Of a DNA stretch of 64,000 bases, positions 33,862-43,270 are shown one piece after another. Made by a program: the position numbers and the translations under genes. Source of the DNA: Sulfurovum sp. (GTDB lineage: Bacteria; Campylobacterota; Campylobacteria; Campylobacterales; Sulfurovaceae); NCBI GenBank assembly GCA_024637255.1, contig JAGXFO010000018.1:62001-126000 (forward strand), given 5' to 3'. The notes below the pieces were generated by a model. That model searched no databases and was not told where the DNA came from. It worked only from the letters and a program-made list of their open reading frames with translations. Positions within the stretch are counted from its first letter, which is position 1, and the number at the start of each line of letters is the position of its first letter.

Positions 33862-33969
33862 CAAATTGCAGTAATGAGAAAAATTATACTTACTGCTCAT
33901 TCTCTTTACAAAAATAACAAAAAATATGATGAAAATTTCAACTCTCAAGAAGCTTCTAAAATGCAGTGA
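33862..33969 (+). pseudogene. IS110-family transposase C-terminal remnant
   Basis: Thirty-five codons, QIAVMRKIILTAHSLYKNNK through ASKMQ and a stop, match the C-terminus of IS110-type transposases, which end in a conserved VMRKxLLTAHxLYK segment. Nothing else of the element is recognisable. The surrounding 33780-34337 stretch otherwise contains only AT-rich DNA and an IS21 end repeat at 34241-34260. Confidence 0.65.
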
Positions 33970-34240
33970 AATTTAAGAAAGTTGCTACTATTGGTATCAT
34001 TGTTCATAAAATTTATACGTGGCGACTTTCGCACATAGATTATGCTAGATTGGTAGAATGCAATATTCTGGCGCTACATCCTTATTCTTGAAATCTAATC
34101 ATTTTATATCTCCTATATTTTATGTAGAATACTTTCAACTCATGTAACCAAGGTACAAAGAGTGTAGTTAAATTCAGAAAATATCTCCTATTTGCATGGA
34201 ATCTTAACCTAATATAAAATCACGCTCATCAACCAAAGCC

Positions 34241-34260
34241 GGCCAAGTGGATGCGCGTGA
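34241..34260 (+). repeat. isolated IS21-type end repeat
   Basis: GGCCAAGTG followed by GATGCGCGTGA matches the repeats at 30227 and 30251. No IS21 gene adjoins it, so it is an orphan end marking a past insertion or deletion edge between the beta-like cargo and the secretion genes. Confidence 0.5.
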
Positions 34261-34337
34261 ACAGTGTTTATTATAAGCCATTGCTTACTTGCGGTCAGCT
34301 CCACATTTTTTATTAGGTTTCATATAAGACATCACAC

Positions 34338-35654
34338 TCATCTTACGCTCATGCCCTCGTCAAGATATTTGATCAATGGATACAGGAAAAAATCGATTAC
34401 CCGTCGTTTACCGACTTTCATCTCAGCCGTTACGCTCATGCCTGAATGGATGTATGTCTTTTCTCCGTTTACTGTTAAAAAGTTATCTTTAGGGTCAATG
34501 TAGACCTCATATACAGGACCGAGCTTTTCATCTTCTATTGCATCATCCGCCTTGTGGGATACTATACCGTTGATCATCCCGTACTTTTGAAAATTAAAGG
34601 TATCAATCTTAACAGCTGTCTCTATTCCCTCTTTTATAAACCCGCTGTCTTGGTTAAGTACCGTAGCCTGAATGATAAGCGGTGCATCTTTTGGGATGAC
34701 TGTGATCAGTTTCTCTGCCGGGGTGACGACTCCGCCTACGGTATGCACAAGCAGCTTACCGATATAGCCGTCAACCGGAGCGGTAATATGCTGTTTAGAC
34801 TGTTTAAACTTGATAGACTCGATCTCAACTTTAAGCATAGTTGCTTCTTTTCGTTTTTCAGTCAGTTCTTCAAGAAGTTTGTTCTGGTACTCTTGGGTGA
34901 TGAGCAGCTTTTGTTCTGTGAGCTCCATCAGTCTTGCCTGCAGTTTTGTGATCTCGTGCTCTTTCATGATGGCCTGCTCTTGATATTCAATCACTTCTTT
35001 ACTGGCTGCTTCATATTCCTGTTTTGCAATAATATCAATGACTTCCAAGAGCCGCTGTTCGTTTTCATTTGCTGAAACGGCCAACTGTCTTACCCTACTG
35101 ATATCAGCATTCATTGAATCAATCTGGGAATCTACCTGGTGAAGCTGTTGCGTTACAAGTTCTATCTGTTGCTGATAACCTACTCGTTTAGTCTCGTAGA
35201 TCAGTATTTGCGTCGCAAGGAGGTCTTTGTCCTTACATGTACGTGAAGGGATAAATGCTTTGCCCTGTATTAAGGCCATCAGTCTGTCCATTTCGACTTC
35301 AAGCAACTCCAGATTTCTGAGTTGAGAATCCAGATTTGTCTCGGTTACGGAAGGATCGATCTCCATCAGTACTTGCCCTTTAGTGACATATTCTCCCTCT
35401 TTGACTAGAATACTGCTGATCACTCCTGTTTCTATCGGCTGAAGCATCTTGACTTCACCGGAAGGAATGATTTTACCTCTTGCCGTCACGACGATATCGA
35501 TCTGAGCCAAAAAGAGCCAGAGAATTGTAATCGTCATAAAGGCGAGAATTGTCCATAGTAATCCTCTACCTAGGGGGCTTGTAGGTCTCTCTTCTATTTC
35601 AACAAGAAGCGGTCTGAACTCATGTCTGTCTTTTGTGCTAAACATATTCATCAT
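34338..35654 (-). CDS. type I secretion membrane-fusion protein (HlyD family)
   Basis: Periplasmic adaptor of 438 residues joining the ABC transporter to an outer-membrane channel. A cytosolic N-terminus is followed by one span (LLWTILAFMTITILWLFLAQ, about 29-48), a biotinyl-lipoyl half-motif (GVISSILVKEGEYVTKGQ), a long coiled coil (about 105-270), and the second half-motif ITAPVDGYIGKLLV. The C-terminal MSVTAEMKVGKRRVIDFFL is typical. One base separates it from the ABC gene upstream. Confidence 0.9.
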   Translation of the reverse strand: MMNMFSTKDRHEFRPLLVEIEERPTSPLGRGLLWTILAFMTITILWLFLAQIDIVVTARGKIIPSGEVKMLQPIETGVISSILVKEGEYVTKGQVLMEIDPSVTETNLDSQLRNLELLEVEMDRLMALIQGKAFIPSRTCKDKDLLATQILIYETKRVGYQQQIELVTQQLHQVDSQIDSMNADISRVRQLAVSANENEQRLLEVIDIIAKQEYEAASKEVIEYQEQAIMKEHEITKLQARLMELTEQKLLITQEYQNKLLEELTEKRKEATMLKVEIESIKFKQSKQHITAPVDGYIGKLLVHTVGGVVTPAEKLITVIPKDAPLIIQATVLNQDSGFIKEGIETAVKIDTFNFQKYGMINGIVSHKADDAIEDEKLGPVYEVYIDPKDNFLTVNGEKTYIHSGMSVTAEMKVGKRRVIDFFLYPLIKYLDEGMSVR

Positions 35655-37754
35655 CTAATCCTGTTGTGTGTAGAGCGAATGGTAATAGCCCTGAAGCTTC
35701 ATTAGTTCATTATGAGAACCCTGTTCAACGACCAGACCCTTATCCATAACCAGTATTATGTCACAGTCTTTGACAGTGGAAAGACGGTGTGCAACCATGA
35801 ACATCGTCCGTCCTTTTTTAATCGTGCTTAGATTGTTTTGTATGATCTTTTCAGACTCATAATCCAGAGCCGATGTTGCTTCGTCAAATATTAAAATACG
35901 AGGGTTAGTAAGCAATGCTCGGGCTATTGCTATGCGCTGACGCTGACCGCCTGAAAGTGACGAACCGCGTTCGCCAACTTGAGTGTCATACCCCTCAGGA
36001 AGTTCAGCAATAAACTCATCTGCACCGGCCATACGTGAGGCAGATATAATACTCTCCATCGGGGCATCGGGACGGGTAAGTGAGATATTATCTTTGATGC
36101 TTCCGCTAAAAAGATAATTGTCCTGCAAGACAACACCTATGTTGTTACGCAGCCATTTTGGGTTCATATGACGGATATCCACCCCATCTATATGGATCGC
36201 GCCTCCGGTTGGGAGATACAGACGCTGCAGGAGTTTAGCAATGGTGCTTTTTCCGCTTCCGCTTCGCCCTACCAGACCTACACTATAGCCTGCAGGAAAA
36301 TCTGCCGATATCCCCTTAAGTACTTGAGGACTGTCTGGGGCATAGGAGAAGGTAACATTTTCAAGTCTTACCGAACCATCGAGTTTTGGAAGGGTAATCG
36401 CCTTATCGTTGGTCTGTTCAGTAGGTGTATTGAGAATATCACCTAAACGATCTACCGATAGCAGGGTTTGTTGAAATTCATTCCAAAGATTGACCAAACG
36501 CAAGACCGGGCCGCTGAACTGACTGGCAAACATCTGAAAGGCGATGAGTTGGCCCACACTGAGCTTACCATCGAGTACAAGCGTCACTCCAACATATAAC
36601 ATAGAGATCGTCATGAGCTTTTGCAAAGCTCCCGATACACCGCCTAAAATATTAGAGAGGTTTGTCAGATGAAAGCCTGCATTGACATAGCGGGCAAGAT
36701 AGTCTTCCCATTTTTGCTGCATCGAGCCCTCTAGTGCCAATGACTTAACAGTCTGAACACCCGTAACTGACTCCACAAGATAGGAGTTTGACTGGGCACC
36801 CATTTGGAATTTATCTTCCAAACGACGGCGCAGTTCCGGAGTGATAAAGAGGTAAAGCAAAGCAATAACGCTCACAAATGCTAAGACAATCATTGTTAGT
36901 TTTACGCTATACAGTAGCATCACAGCGACAAAGACGCCCGAGAAAAGAACATCAATTATCAGAGTAACGGACTTGTTAGCGATAAATTCGCGTATCTGAT
37001 CAAGTTCTCGAACACGGGCAATAATATTTCCAACTTTACGTTTCTCGAAATAGGCCAAAGGCAGTGCTAACAAGTGATGAAACAATTTAGCTCCGAGTTT
37101 AGCATCGATCTTGGACGTAGTATGTGCAAATAAATAGTTTCGTATTAAATTCAGAACTAACTCAAATACAGCCACAACAACAAAGGCAACAGCCAAGACA
37201 TTTAAGGTCGTCATTGAGCGATGGACTAAGACCTTATCCAGAATCACCTGAGTGAAAAGCGGCGTGACCAATCCAAAGAGTTGAATCACAAATGAAGTGA
37301 TAAGTACTTCACTCATGACCTTTTTATACTTCATTATCTGATGAAAAAACCAACCAAACCCAAAACGAATATGTTCAGAAAGTATCCTATGTTTAAGAAC
37401 GATGACTTTGCCACTAGCTATCTCTTCATACGTCTCGTAACTCAGTGTATATGGTTCTTTAGAAGTCGTATCATAGACAAGGAGCTCTTTTGCTTCTGTA
37501 TTGACTTGAATCACACTCATGTAAGTGCCATCTTTTTTTAATACCAAAAGAGGTAGAGGATACGAAGCAATCAATTTTTCGATATCTGTCTTTTTGATCG
37601 AGGCGCGGAAGCCTTGATGTTTTGCAATACGGCACAACTCTTCGATGCTTGGTTCATCATCACTAAGTGCATACTCTTTAATGATACTTCGACTGTCTAT
37701 AGAAATACGGTTCAGTTTTCCTGCGACTTCAAGGGAAACTAGTGCTGAGTGCAT
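35655..37754 (-). CDS. type I secretion ABC transporter (HlyB/LapB type)
   Basis: Inner-membrane export ATPase of 699 residues. Residues 1-125 form a C39-peptidase-like domain without a catalytic Cys in the usual place, as in HlyB of RTX exporters, so substrates need not have a double-glycine leader. Six spans follow (about 150-440). The nucleotide-binding domain carries Walker A VGRSGSGKST, signature LSGGQRQR and Walker B ILIFDEATSALD. It overlaps the tolC fragment by 16 bases. No RTX substrate gene lies in the window. Confidence 0.92.
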   Translation of the reverse strand: MHSALVSLEVAGKLNRISIDSRSIIKEYALSDDEPSIEELCRIAKHQGFRASIKKTDIEKLIASYPLPLLVLKKDGTYMSVIQVNTEAKELLVYDTTSKEPYTLSYETYEEIASGKVIVLKHRILSEHIRFGFGWFFHQIMKYKKVMSEVLITSFVIQLFGLVTPLFTQVILDKVLVHRSMTTLNVLAVAFVVVAVFELVLNLIRNYLFAHTTSKIDAKLGAKLFHHLLALPLAYFEKRKVGNIIARVRELDQIREFIANKSVTLIIDVLFSGVFVAVMLLYSVKLTMIVLAFVSVIALLYLFITPELRRRLEDKFQMGAQSNSYLVESVTGVQTVKSLALEGSMQQKWEDYLARYVNAGFHLTNLSNILGGVSGALQKLMTISMLYVGVTLVLDGKLSVGQLIAFQMFASQFSGPVLRLVNLWNEFQQTLLSVDRLGDILNTPTEQTNDKAITLPKLDGSVRLENVTFSYAPDSPQVLKGISADFPAGYSVGLVGRSGSGKSTIAKLLQRLYLPTGGAIHIDGVDIRHMNPKWLRNNIGVVLQDNYLFSGSIKDNISLTRPDAPMESIISASRMAGADEFIAELPEGYDTQVGERGSSLSGGQRQRIAIARALLTNPRILIFDEATSALDYESEKIIQNNLSTIKKGRTMFMVAHRLSTVKDCDIILVMDKGLVVEQGSHNELMKLQGYYHSLYTQQD

Positions 37755-38270
37755 TGATCAATCCCTCTGTATAAGATACCCAACGAGGCTTTTTCATAAG
37801 CCGCCTCACTCTGTTCTGTTCTCAAATTCAACTCTCTTTCCAGTCCTTCAAGCTTGGCATTAAGCTCGCTTATACTGTCTATCTGCTGATTGTCCCTAAG
37901 TCGATCGACCATTCCTATCTTCTCTTGAGTCACATCAAGGAGATTCTGGTCTTTCTCTTGTAGGGCCTCTAAGTGCATGATCTTTTCGCTTTTTGATCTT
38001 GCATCATATTCATACTCACGATTATGCAAATCGCGTTCTTGCTTGATACGCAACAGTTCATAACGTAATCTCTCAGACTCACTGTTATATTTAAAGCCTT
38101 CAAATATATTCATCCTTACGGAAAATCCAATCTTCCAACTGTTCTTTCTGACATCTTCATATGAATCATAGGCATCTTCAGGGTCCGAGCCATACATATA
38201 ATAGTTCCCGTACATTGCAAGTTTAGGAAGCTGAGAACTGTTGTGCATAGAGATTTCTTCTTGCTTTTGG
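37739..38270 (-). pseudogene. TolC-family outer-membrane protein, N-terminal half missing
   Basis: The frame covers the C-terminal half of a TolC-type channel: SSQLPKLAMYGNYYMYG, SWKIGFSVRMNIFEG and a long helical stretch to GILYRGIDQ. The N-terminal half, including the signal peptide, is replaced by the 5' part of an IS21 istA in another frame. The channel subunit of this secretion system is therefore lost here, and the system needs an outside TolC or is dead. Confidence 0.75.
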
Positions 38271-38529
38271 CGATCTCTTTATGAATATACTCTACATCTG
38301 GAAGCGGTCTGTCTTTAGAGATTCTGGGCAGGTTCTTTTCTGGAAAGAGTATTTCATAAATGACATCTTCCCCCATAGATAAAAACGTATCTATGCTATA
38401 GATGGTTATCTCAAACCTTTTACAGTAGTCAGAGACCGTTGAGCTTGGTACATTGACACTTCTGCTTATTTGCCTGTAAGATAATTCTGAAATGTATTTT
38501 AACCTTAGAATATCTTTGATCTTTTTCAT
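38262..38529 (-). pseudogene. istA: IS21-family IstA N-terminal fragment
   Basis: About 85 codons of an IstA transposase remain, starting at 38529 behind a GAGGAG ribosome binding site: KIKDILRLKYISELSYRQIS is the helix-turn-helix, and RPLPDVEYIHKEIAKSK follows. The frame then runs into tolC sequence out of frame. The DDE core is absent. Confidence 0.8.
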
Positions 38530-38624
38530 AGAAAGTCTCCTCATTTTTACCCTTGTTATTTTTAAACAAGTGTAGTTAAATTTTTAGAGATTTTTCTACT
38601 GATAAACTTTCCGCCGTTTTACAT

Positions 38625-38728
38625 TCGGACACCCAGCCGTTTTTAAAAAAACTGTCCGAATACTAATCGGCTAGCTGTCCGAGAACAAAACGGCTGGGTG
38701 TCCGAGTACTAATCGGCGAAGTGTCCGA
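38625..38728 (-). repeat. IS21-type terminal repeat array
   Basis: TGTCCGA occurs at 38653-38659, 38676-38682, 38699-38705 and 38722-38728, that is every 23 bases, plus an inverted copy at 38625-38631. Partner motifs CTAATCGGC and AACGGCTGGG alternate between them. Regularly spaced transposase sites upstream of istA are expected at an IS21 left end. Confidence 0.7.
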
Positions 38729-38743
38729 ATGGGTCCGGCGTGA

Positions 38744-38911
38744 GCACGAGTCAGTTCAACGGGGCAAAATTTACAATTAGAGGCATTAGAAAAAGCTGGA
38801 TGCGAGAAAATCTTTCAAGAAAAGAAAAGCGGCACTAAAACATACAGCCGTCCAGAACTCCAAAAGGCTCTAGACTCTGTAAGGAATGTAGATGCCCTAA
38901 TTGTTATGTAC
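38744..38911 (+). pseudogene. serine resolvase N-terminal fragment
   Basis: The frame ARVSSTGQNLQLEALEKAGC through RPELQKALDSVRNVDALIVM matches the N-terminal catalytic domain of Tn3-type serine recombinases. It lacks the first residues (cut by the IS21 end), the rest of the catalytic domain and the DNA-binding domain. Its 3' end fuses to an IS256 fragment. Confidence 0.75.
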
Positions 38912-39090
38912 CCCTGTGTATGGCTTGATGCTATATACTACAAAAAATGTCTCTAAAACAGTATATGCCATTTTTGGGACTTTATATCAGTGAGAATGAA
39001 AGGGCTAACTTCTAGCCACATGTACTCGCCGACTTGCAGAACTGTAGTGCAGAAGATAGACTGATTACTTCAGTGGATGGCTTGTGGGGG
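38909..39090 (+). pseudogene. IS256-family transposase, central fragment
   Basis: In two frames with stops the plus strand reads YPCVWLDAIYYK, then GLYISENERANF, stop, PHVLADLQNCSAEDRLITSV and DGL. This order is that of the catalytic core of IS256 transposases. It is joined to the resolvase fragment at its 5' side and precedes another IS256 start. Confidence 0.7.
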
Positions 39091-39189
39091 GAAAGATCTC
39101 TTGGGGGGCATAAATCTAACTGTGTAAATTTTAAAAAGTAGATTTATTTGATATAGTAGTCAAGTAAATCACTCTAAAAGGATTTACAT

Positions 39190-39380
39190 ATGAGCTTACT
39201 AAATACAGAAGAGTTAAAAAGACAGACCAAAGAGGGAACCTTTACCTCTTTGGATGATATCACCAATGAGTTTAAGAACATACTTAAATAAGTGATACAG
39301 GCAGCTTTAGCTGAAGAACTAACTTCCCACTTGGGTTACAATAAACACGAAACTTCAGACACAATAGACTACCGTAATGA
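39190..39380 (+). pseudogene. IS256-family transposase, N-terminal fragment
   Basis: The frame starts MSLLNTEELKRQTKEGTFTS, has a stop at about codon 34, and continues as ALAEELTSHLGYNKHETSD. It then loses similarity. The opening AAAAGGATTTACAT is a normal ribosome binding site, and a possible terminal repeat with CTGTGTAAATTTT lies at 39118-39131. Only the start of the element survives. Confidence 0.7.
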
Positions 39381-39478
39381 AATTAAATTTTTAATTCATA
39401 AGATGCTTCAGGATTTGCTCTATATGCAAGTTGCTCAAATAAGACTGAAGTAGATTTAAAATGATTCACTGGTGTAGC

Positions 39479-39946
39479 CTAGCACAGCGCATCAATTATG
39501 TCGACATATGAATGTTTTGATACTTTTATTTTATTTTTTAAAATTATGGGTTTTACAACTCCTGCACGAGAACTATAAATTTCAGCATTTACAAGGCTGT
39601 CAGTTGCAATAGCATAAGCTATTATTGCATTCTGATGATTCTTAATTGTGTTGAGTTGTGTTTCATTAATTTTGAAAGTATCTGGGAAGGATGATTGCAT
39701 AGGACGTTCAGCCATAAAGTTAACTATAAAATAAGCAACTTTCTTAAATGGATTTGAATTTTCTATACCGTCTTTATGAGGGAAGTCTTGTCTTACTAAA
39801 TGAAGAACAGCTACTAACCTTTGATCATCAATCTCAAAGGATTCAAAACCCAGCTCAGCACAAAAACTATCAATATAACTGAGAAGGTTTCTTAAGTCAT
39901 AATATACATTTTTATCTTTTGAATCCCCAAGAATATTGTATATCAT
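39479..39946 (-). CDS. hypothetical protein, partner of the 40159 gene
   Basis: A soluble protein of 155 residues with no recognised family. It starts directly after the stop of the small upstream gene (TAA then ATG), so the pair is translated as a unit. It has mixed helical character and one Cys-containing region (SFCAELGFESFE). No catalytic motif is apparent. Island cargo of unknown role. Confidence 0.6.
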   Translation of the reverse strand: MIYNILGDSKDKNVYYDLRNLLSYIDSFCAELGFESFEIDDQRLVAVLHLVRQDFPHKDGIENSNPFKKVAYFIVNFMAERPMQSSFPDTFKINETQLNTIKNHQNAIIAYAIATDSLVNAEIYSSRAGVVKPIILKNKIKVSKHSYVDIIDALC

Positions 39947-40159
39947 TTATGCAATAGCTGCCATTAATGATTTTGCACTAGCTGCACCAAGGTCTCCAGC
40001 TTTTTCAAAGCTTTCAACAACTCTTAAATTCCCTCTTGCATTAGAGGCATCAAATGGTTTAACCATATTAGCCGATAGTTGAACAGGAATAGTAATTCCA
40101 ATTACATCACTCTGAGTTCTTAATACTCTTAATGATATTATATTTTGTTGGTTTTGCAT
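39947..40159 (-). CDS. small hypothetical protein
   Basis: A 70-residue protein. I start at 40159 because AGGAGAATCAAC precedes this ATG; the open frame upstream has none. The sequence RVLRTQSDVIGITIPVQLSA looks like two beta strands, and the end GDLGAASAKSLMAAIA is Ala-rich. It is not recognised. Directly coupled to the 155-residue gene. Confidence 0.55.
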   Translation of the reverse strand: MQNQQNIISLRVLRTQSDVIGITIPVQLSANMVKPFDASNARGNLRVVESFEKAGDLGAASAKSLMAAIA

Positions 40160-40204
40160 GTTGATTCTCCTTTTTATGCTTTCTTTAATATGTTTATAAA
40201 TCAC

Positions 40205-40644
40205 TATCCAATATAGTCATAAATAAAAATTTTGCGTATTGTACCCAACTTTAGCTTTCTTTAATATTTAAAAGTAAATTTATTTCATTTAATCATTTAA
40301 AATTAATATTTTGGGTTTAATTATCATAACATACGTAGGTGTATAAAGTGTATATTCTTAGATATATTACACACATATGTTACATTGTGATACATATTAG
40401 TTGTAAATATATAGAATTTCTCTTCATAGCGTGGATGTATCTAGCTATATGATTAGAAATAAATTGTACATCTTCTTTTGGAATAATCTCTTTTTGACTA
40501 TTAATAAATGATTTGAACGCTATACGCATTTTATACGTTTATATTCAGAATCCTCGCAACAAGGTTGCAGTAAGTCATAATTTGTTCATCGCTGATATTA
40601 GCTGTTTGAGAGGCGTATACCCGAATGACGATAATTGGAAAAGA
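40205..40644. other. AT-rich gap without recognised gene
   Basis: About 440 bases. The phrase GCTTTCTTTAATAT occurs twice (near 40177 and 40253), suggesting a small local duplication. A GC-richer patch near 40550-40575 has the palindromic CGCAACAAGGTTGCA-like sequence, possibly the terminator of the RelA/SpoT gene. No open frame of note. Confidence 0.35.
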
Positions 40645-41610
40645 TTAATCTCTATCGGCCATTGAAATCCCAAGTTGTGTAAAATACGGGCGTAGCTCTT
40701 CTTGTGTCATTTCCCATTTCTCTTTGGCCTCAAATCTGTGATATTGGCACATGTAGTAAATAAAATAAATTACAGGTTGAGAATTTAAAAAAGTTTGATC
40801 TTTGTATAATTTCACAGCATCATCAAACTGATCAAAAATGTGAGGGTCTTTAAATTCACCGGTATTAATTCTCTGAAGATAAAACTGAAGAATATGAATA
40901 TTTGTTTTGGAAGCATCTGGGAAATAATCAATGGTGTTATGAATCTTCTCTTTCAACAATTTATACAGTTGAAAAACTGGAAGTTCTGACATACCATCGC
41001 TGACTTTTTGGAAATATTCATCTGTAGTTTCCAAAAAAGCCATACTCCTTGCTACGGTTCTTTTAATATCGCCCGTAGGATCAAAGTTTGACTTATAGAC
41101 CCTATCATGCGTTAACTCGCTATAGGCATGCTGCAAGAGCGTACGTACCTGTATTTCACACGGTGTACCAATTGGAATTATAACATCATTACTATTGATG
41201 TCACTTTTTGCTGACACCACAAAGTGCATAGACTGATAATCAAAAGTAAGCGGTTCATTTTCACGCTCTTTTTCATAGTCCCTATCCTTCGAAGCATTCC
41301 ATTCTGGTATGGATTCAATAATGCTACAAATAGCTTTTATGTCTTCATCCAAAAGAGCTACAAAACGTATCCCAACTTTATCTGTAATGTCATTATAAGG
41401 GTCAGCATAATTTTTCCCACGATAAAAAGCTTTTGCAATAATAGAGTCTGTATCTTTTACTCGTGGAGAAGAAACAACCTTTAGCAATTTAGAAGGGTCT
41501 AGCCCATTCTCTTTCAGAACTTCAAAGATTTTTTCCGATACATATTTTCCCCATGCTTCAAAGATATGTTGTTCAGCTCCGTATTTATTACGAAACTCTT
41601 CTTTTGTCAT
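40645..41610 (-). CDS. RelA/SpoT nucleotidyltransferase-domain protein
   Basis: A 321-residue protein with a (p)ppGpp-synthetase-like domain at about 35-190: DKVGIRFVALLDED, DYQSMHFVV, CEIQVRTLLQHAYSELTHD and RVYKS match the synthetase boxes. The hydrolase, TGS and ACT domains of RelA are absent. The C-terminal 120 residues are helical and unrecognised. It overlaps the NdpA-like gene by 4 bases. Small alarmone-synthetase-like proteins can be toxins that modify nucleotides or tRNA; whether this one is such a toxin cannot be told. Confidence 0.8.
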   Translation of the reverse strand: MTKEEFRNKYGAEQHIFEAWGKYVSEKIFEVLKENGLDPSKLLKVVSSPRVKDTDSIIAKAFYRGKNYADPYNDITDKVGIRFVALLDEDIKAICSIIESIPEWNASKDRDYEKERENEPLTFDYQSMHFVVSAKSDINSNDVIIPIGTPCEIQVRTLLQHAYSELTHDRVYKSNFDPTGDIKRTVARSMAFLETTDEYFQKVSDGMSELPVFQLYKLLKEKIHNTIDYFPDASKTNIHILQFYLQRINTGEFKDPHIFDQFDDAVKLYKDQTFLNSQPVIYFIYYMCQYHRFEAKEKWEMTQEELRPYFTQLGISMADRD

Positions 41611-42689
41611 CGATCCATGCCTTCAATATGTCCAAGTATCCGGACAGTAGTGCTAACTATCGCACCATTGTCATCTTGCTCTCTATTTTGTATAGTAACC
41701 TTATCATCAAACCCCTCAGAAGGACCGAATATTTTAATATTCCCACTAAAATATACTTTTCTCATTTTAAGTTTCGTTCTAATATCTGCAATATCTTTCT
41801 GAATACTTCTATTAAAATTTTCATCCCTAAAAACTTCAGTACGCATATGGAGTGAATACTCATCACGCTTTGTGGGTTGAGTAATATACCGGTCCGCAAA
41901 ATCAGTGATACTGATAGTTGTTTGTGCATCTGATTTCATATAGGAATATAAGTAGGTATTTAAGTCATATTTTTCTTCATCCCCCAAGGCAGAATTATTG
42001 ATATAAGCTTTTGTGCCGTTATAAAATTTAGTAGTAAAATACTTATTTGTATGAAGCATATCACATCCAAGGAAGGCAGAATAAAAATATAATGCCATTC
42101 CTTGTTCTTCTGTTTTTGACATATTATGATCATATACAAATACTTTTGTTGCATTCTCTCTCCGAACAAATGCACCTATTTTATACATACGTTGTTGGGG
42201 AGTCAACAAAATATCATTTACATAGCTCATTGCATTTTCACCAGATTTTCTAAAGCCATCTTGCCATTCAGCTTTGATAACAAGTAGGAATTTTGAGAGT
42301 TCAAAGCCTGTTGACCCTTTGAGCACCACAACGACTCCCCCAGGAAGATTTCTTGAATGCTGAGATCTTGCAAGTTTTCTGGTAATTTCTTTTGATCGTT
42401 CAATAAAAACAAGATCATCTTCATATTCGTTGAAAATCGTATCAACATGAAAATAAACAGACCCTTCATCGCGTTCAGAAATATCCATTTCTACTGACTT
42501 TGAATCCATGCCAATTGCAGCTACAATACGATCCCCTAGAACCCGTAAACCATCTTGATCAAGAACAGTTATTTCCTCATTTAACCTTGGCGGAACGACT
42601 TGCCTTGCATTATCGAGTTTAAATATTTCATGAATCATCATTTTTTCAATTTGGAAATTAGCGAACTCAGCTATTTGTACTGGTGGCAT
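41607..42689 (-). CDS. nucleoid-associated protein, NdpA/NA37-like
   Basis: A 360-residue protein. The pattern of an N-terminal IEKMMIHEIFKLDN strand-helix, a central KAEWQDGFRKSGENAM segment, FLGCDMLHTNKYFTTKFYNG and ISITDFADRYI resembles NdpA/YejK nucleoid-associated proteins. I start at 42689 (MPPVQIAEF) because AGAAAGG precedes it; the longer frame adds a poorly supported extension. The gene is coupled by a 4-base overlap to the RelA/SpoT-domain gene, so the two products probably act together. Confidence 0.6.
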   Translation of the reverse strand: MPPVQIAEFANFQIEKMMIHEIFKLDNARQVVPPRLNEEITVLDQDGLRVLGDRIVAAIGMDSKSVEMDISERDEGSVYFHVDTIFNEYEDDLVFIERSKEITRKLARSQHSRNLPGGVVVVLKGSTGFELSKFLLVIKAEWQDGFRKSGENAMSYVNDILLTPQQRMYKIGAFVRRENATKVFVYDHNMSKTEEQGMALYFYSAFLGCDMLHTNKYFTTKFYNGTKAYINNSALGDEEKYDLNTYLYSYMKSDAQTTISITDFADRYITQPTKRDEYSLHMRTEVFRDENFNRSIQKDIADIRTKLKMRKVYFSGNIKIFGPSEGFDDKVTIQNREQDDNGAIVSTTVRILGHIEGMDR

Positions 42690-42936
42690 TTTTGACCTTT
42701 CTGATAAGATTTTTATTAATATAAAAATGATGGGCGCTACAACTCCAGTAAAGACCATCATTCTTTTCAATTTGTCGTATTCTCCACATTGATTATTTCT
42801 CGGGATAAAGTATATTCTGAACACACCATTAGGAATCATCTTGTCGCGCTGATAGTTTGAGCAATTATACCCTTGGTGATACCCGATGAATTGTATCATA
42901 GTACATTGGAATTATAGTATAGTTTATTGGGAATGG

Positions 42937-43270
42937 CACCTGCAGCCTATAGTCTTTATGCACAACTAATTGAGTCACTCAAGAAATACGTCCATTCTTT
43001 TTCTTATATTCTTGTAAGACTGTACAGCAATTGCATATCCAACCAAAGTACCATTATCTTTGGCAGTTGCGATATAGGTATTGTCCATCACCGTCCATTC
43101 TATTAGCTTACTATGAAGAAGTTTTATACGATTTCAGTGTCTACCTGAAGTTGTCCCCTAAAAAATCTATAATGATTAGAACAAGGATCTGTCATTTCAT
43201 TGATTAAATGACTATTATAAAGTTCTGATTCTATTTGAAATTCTATATTCACACTTTTCTCCCTTTTCAT
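42937..43270 (-). pseudogene. broken GNAT acetyltransferase
   Basis: Three minus-strand pieces in different frames read VNIEFQIESELYNSHLINEM, then NTYIATAKDNGTLVGYAIAV, then VTQLVVHKDYR. The order and the last motif, just before the acetyl-CoA loop, fit a GNAT N-acetyltransferase that has suffered frameshifts and lost its C-terminus. The remaining gap to 43756 holds the palindrome and IS30 remnant listed separately. Confidence 0.55.

Noticed and set aside
37739..40159. The 70-residue gene as a peptide substrate of the type I exporter
   Set aside because: No double-glycine leader is present, the C39-like domain of the exporter lacks its catalytic Cys, and the genes are separated by IS debris.
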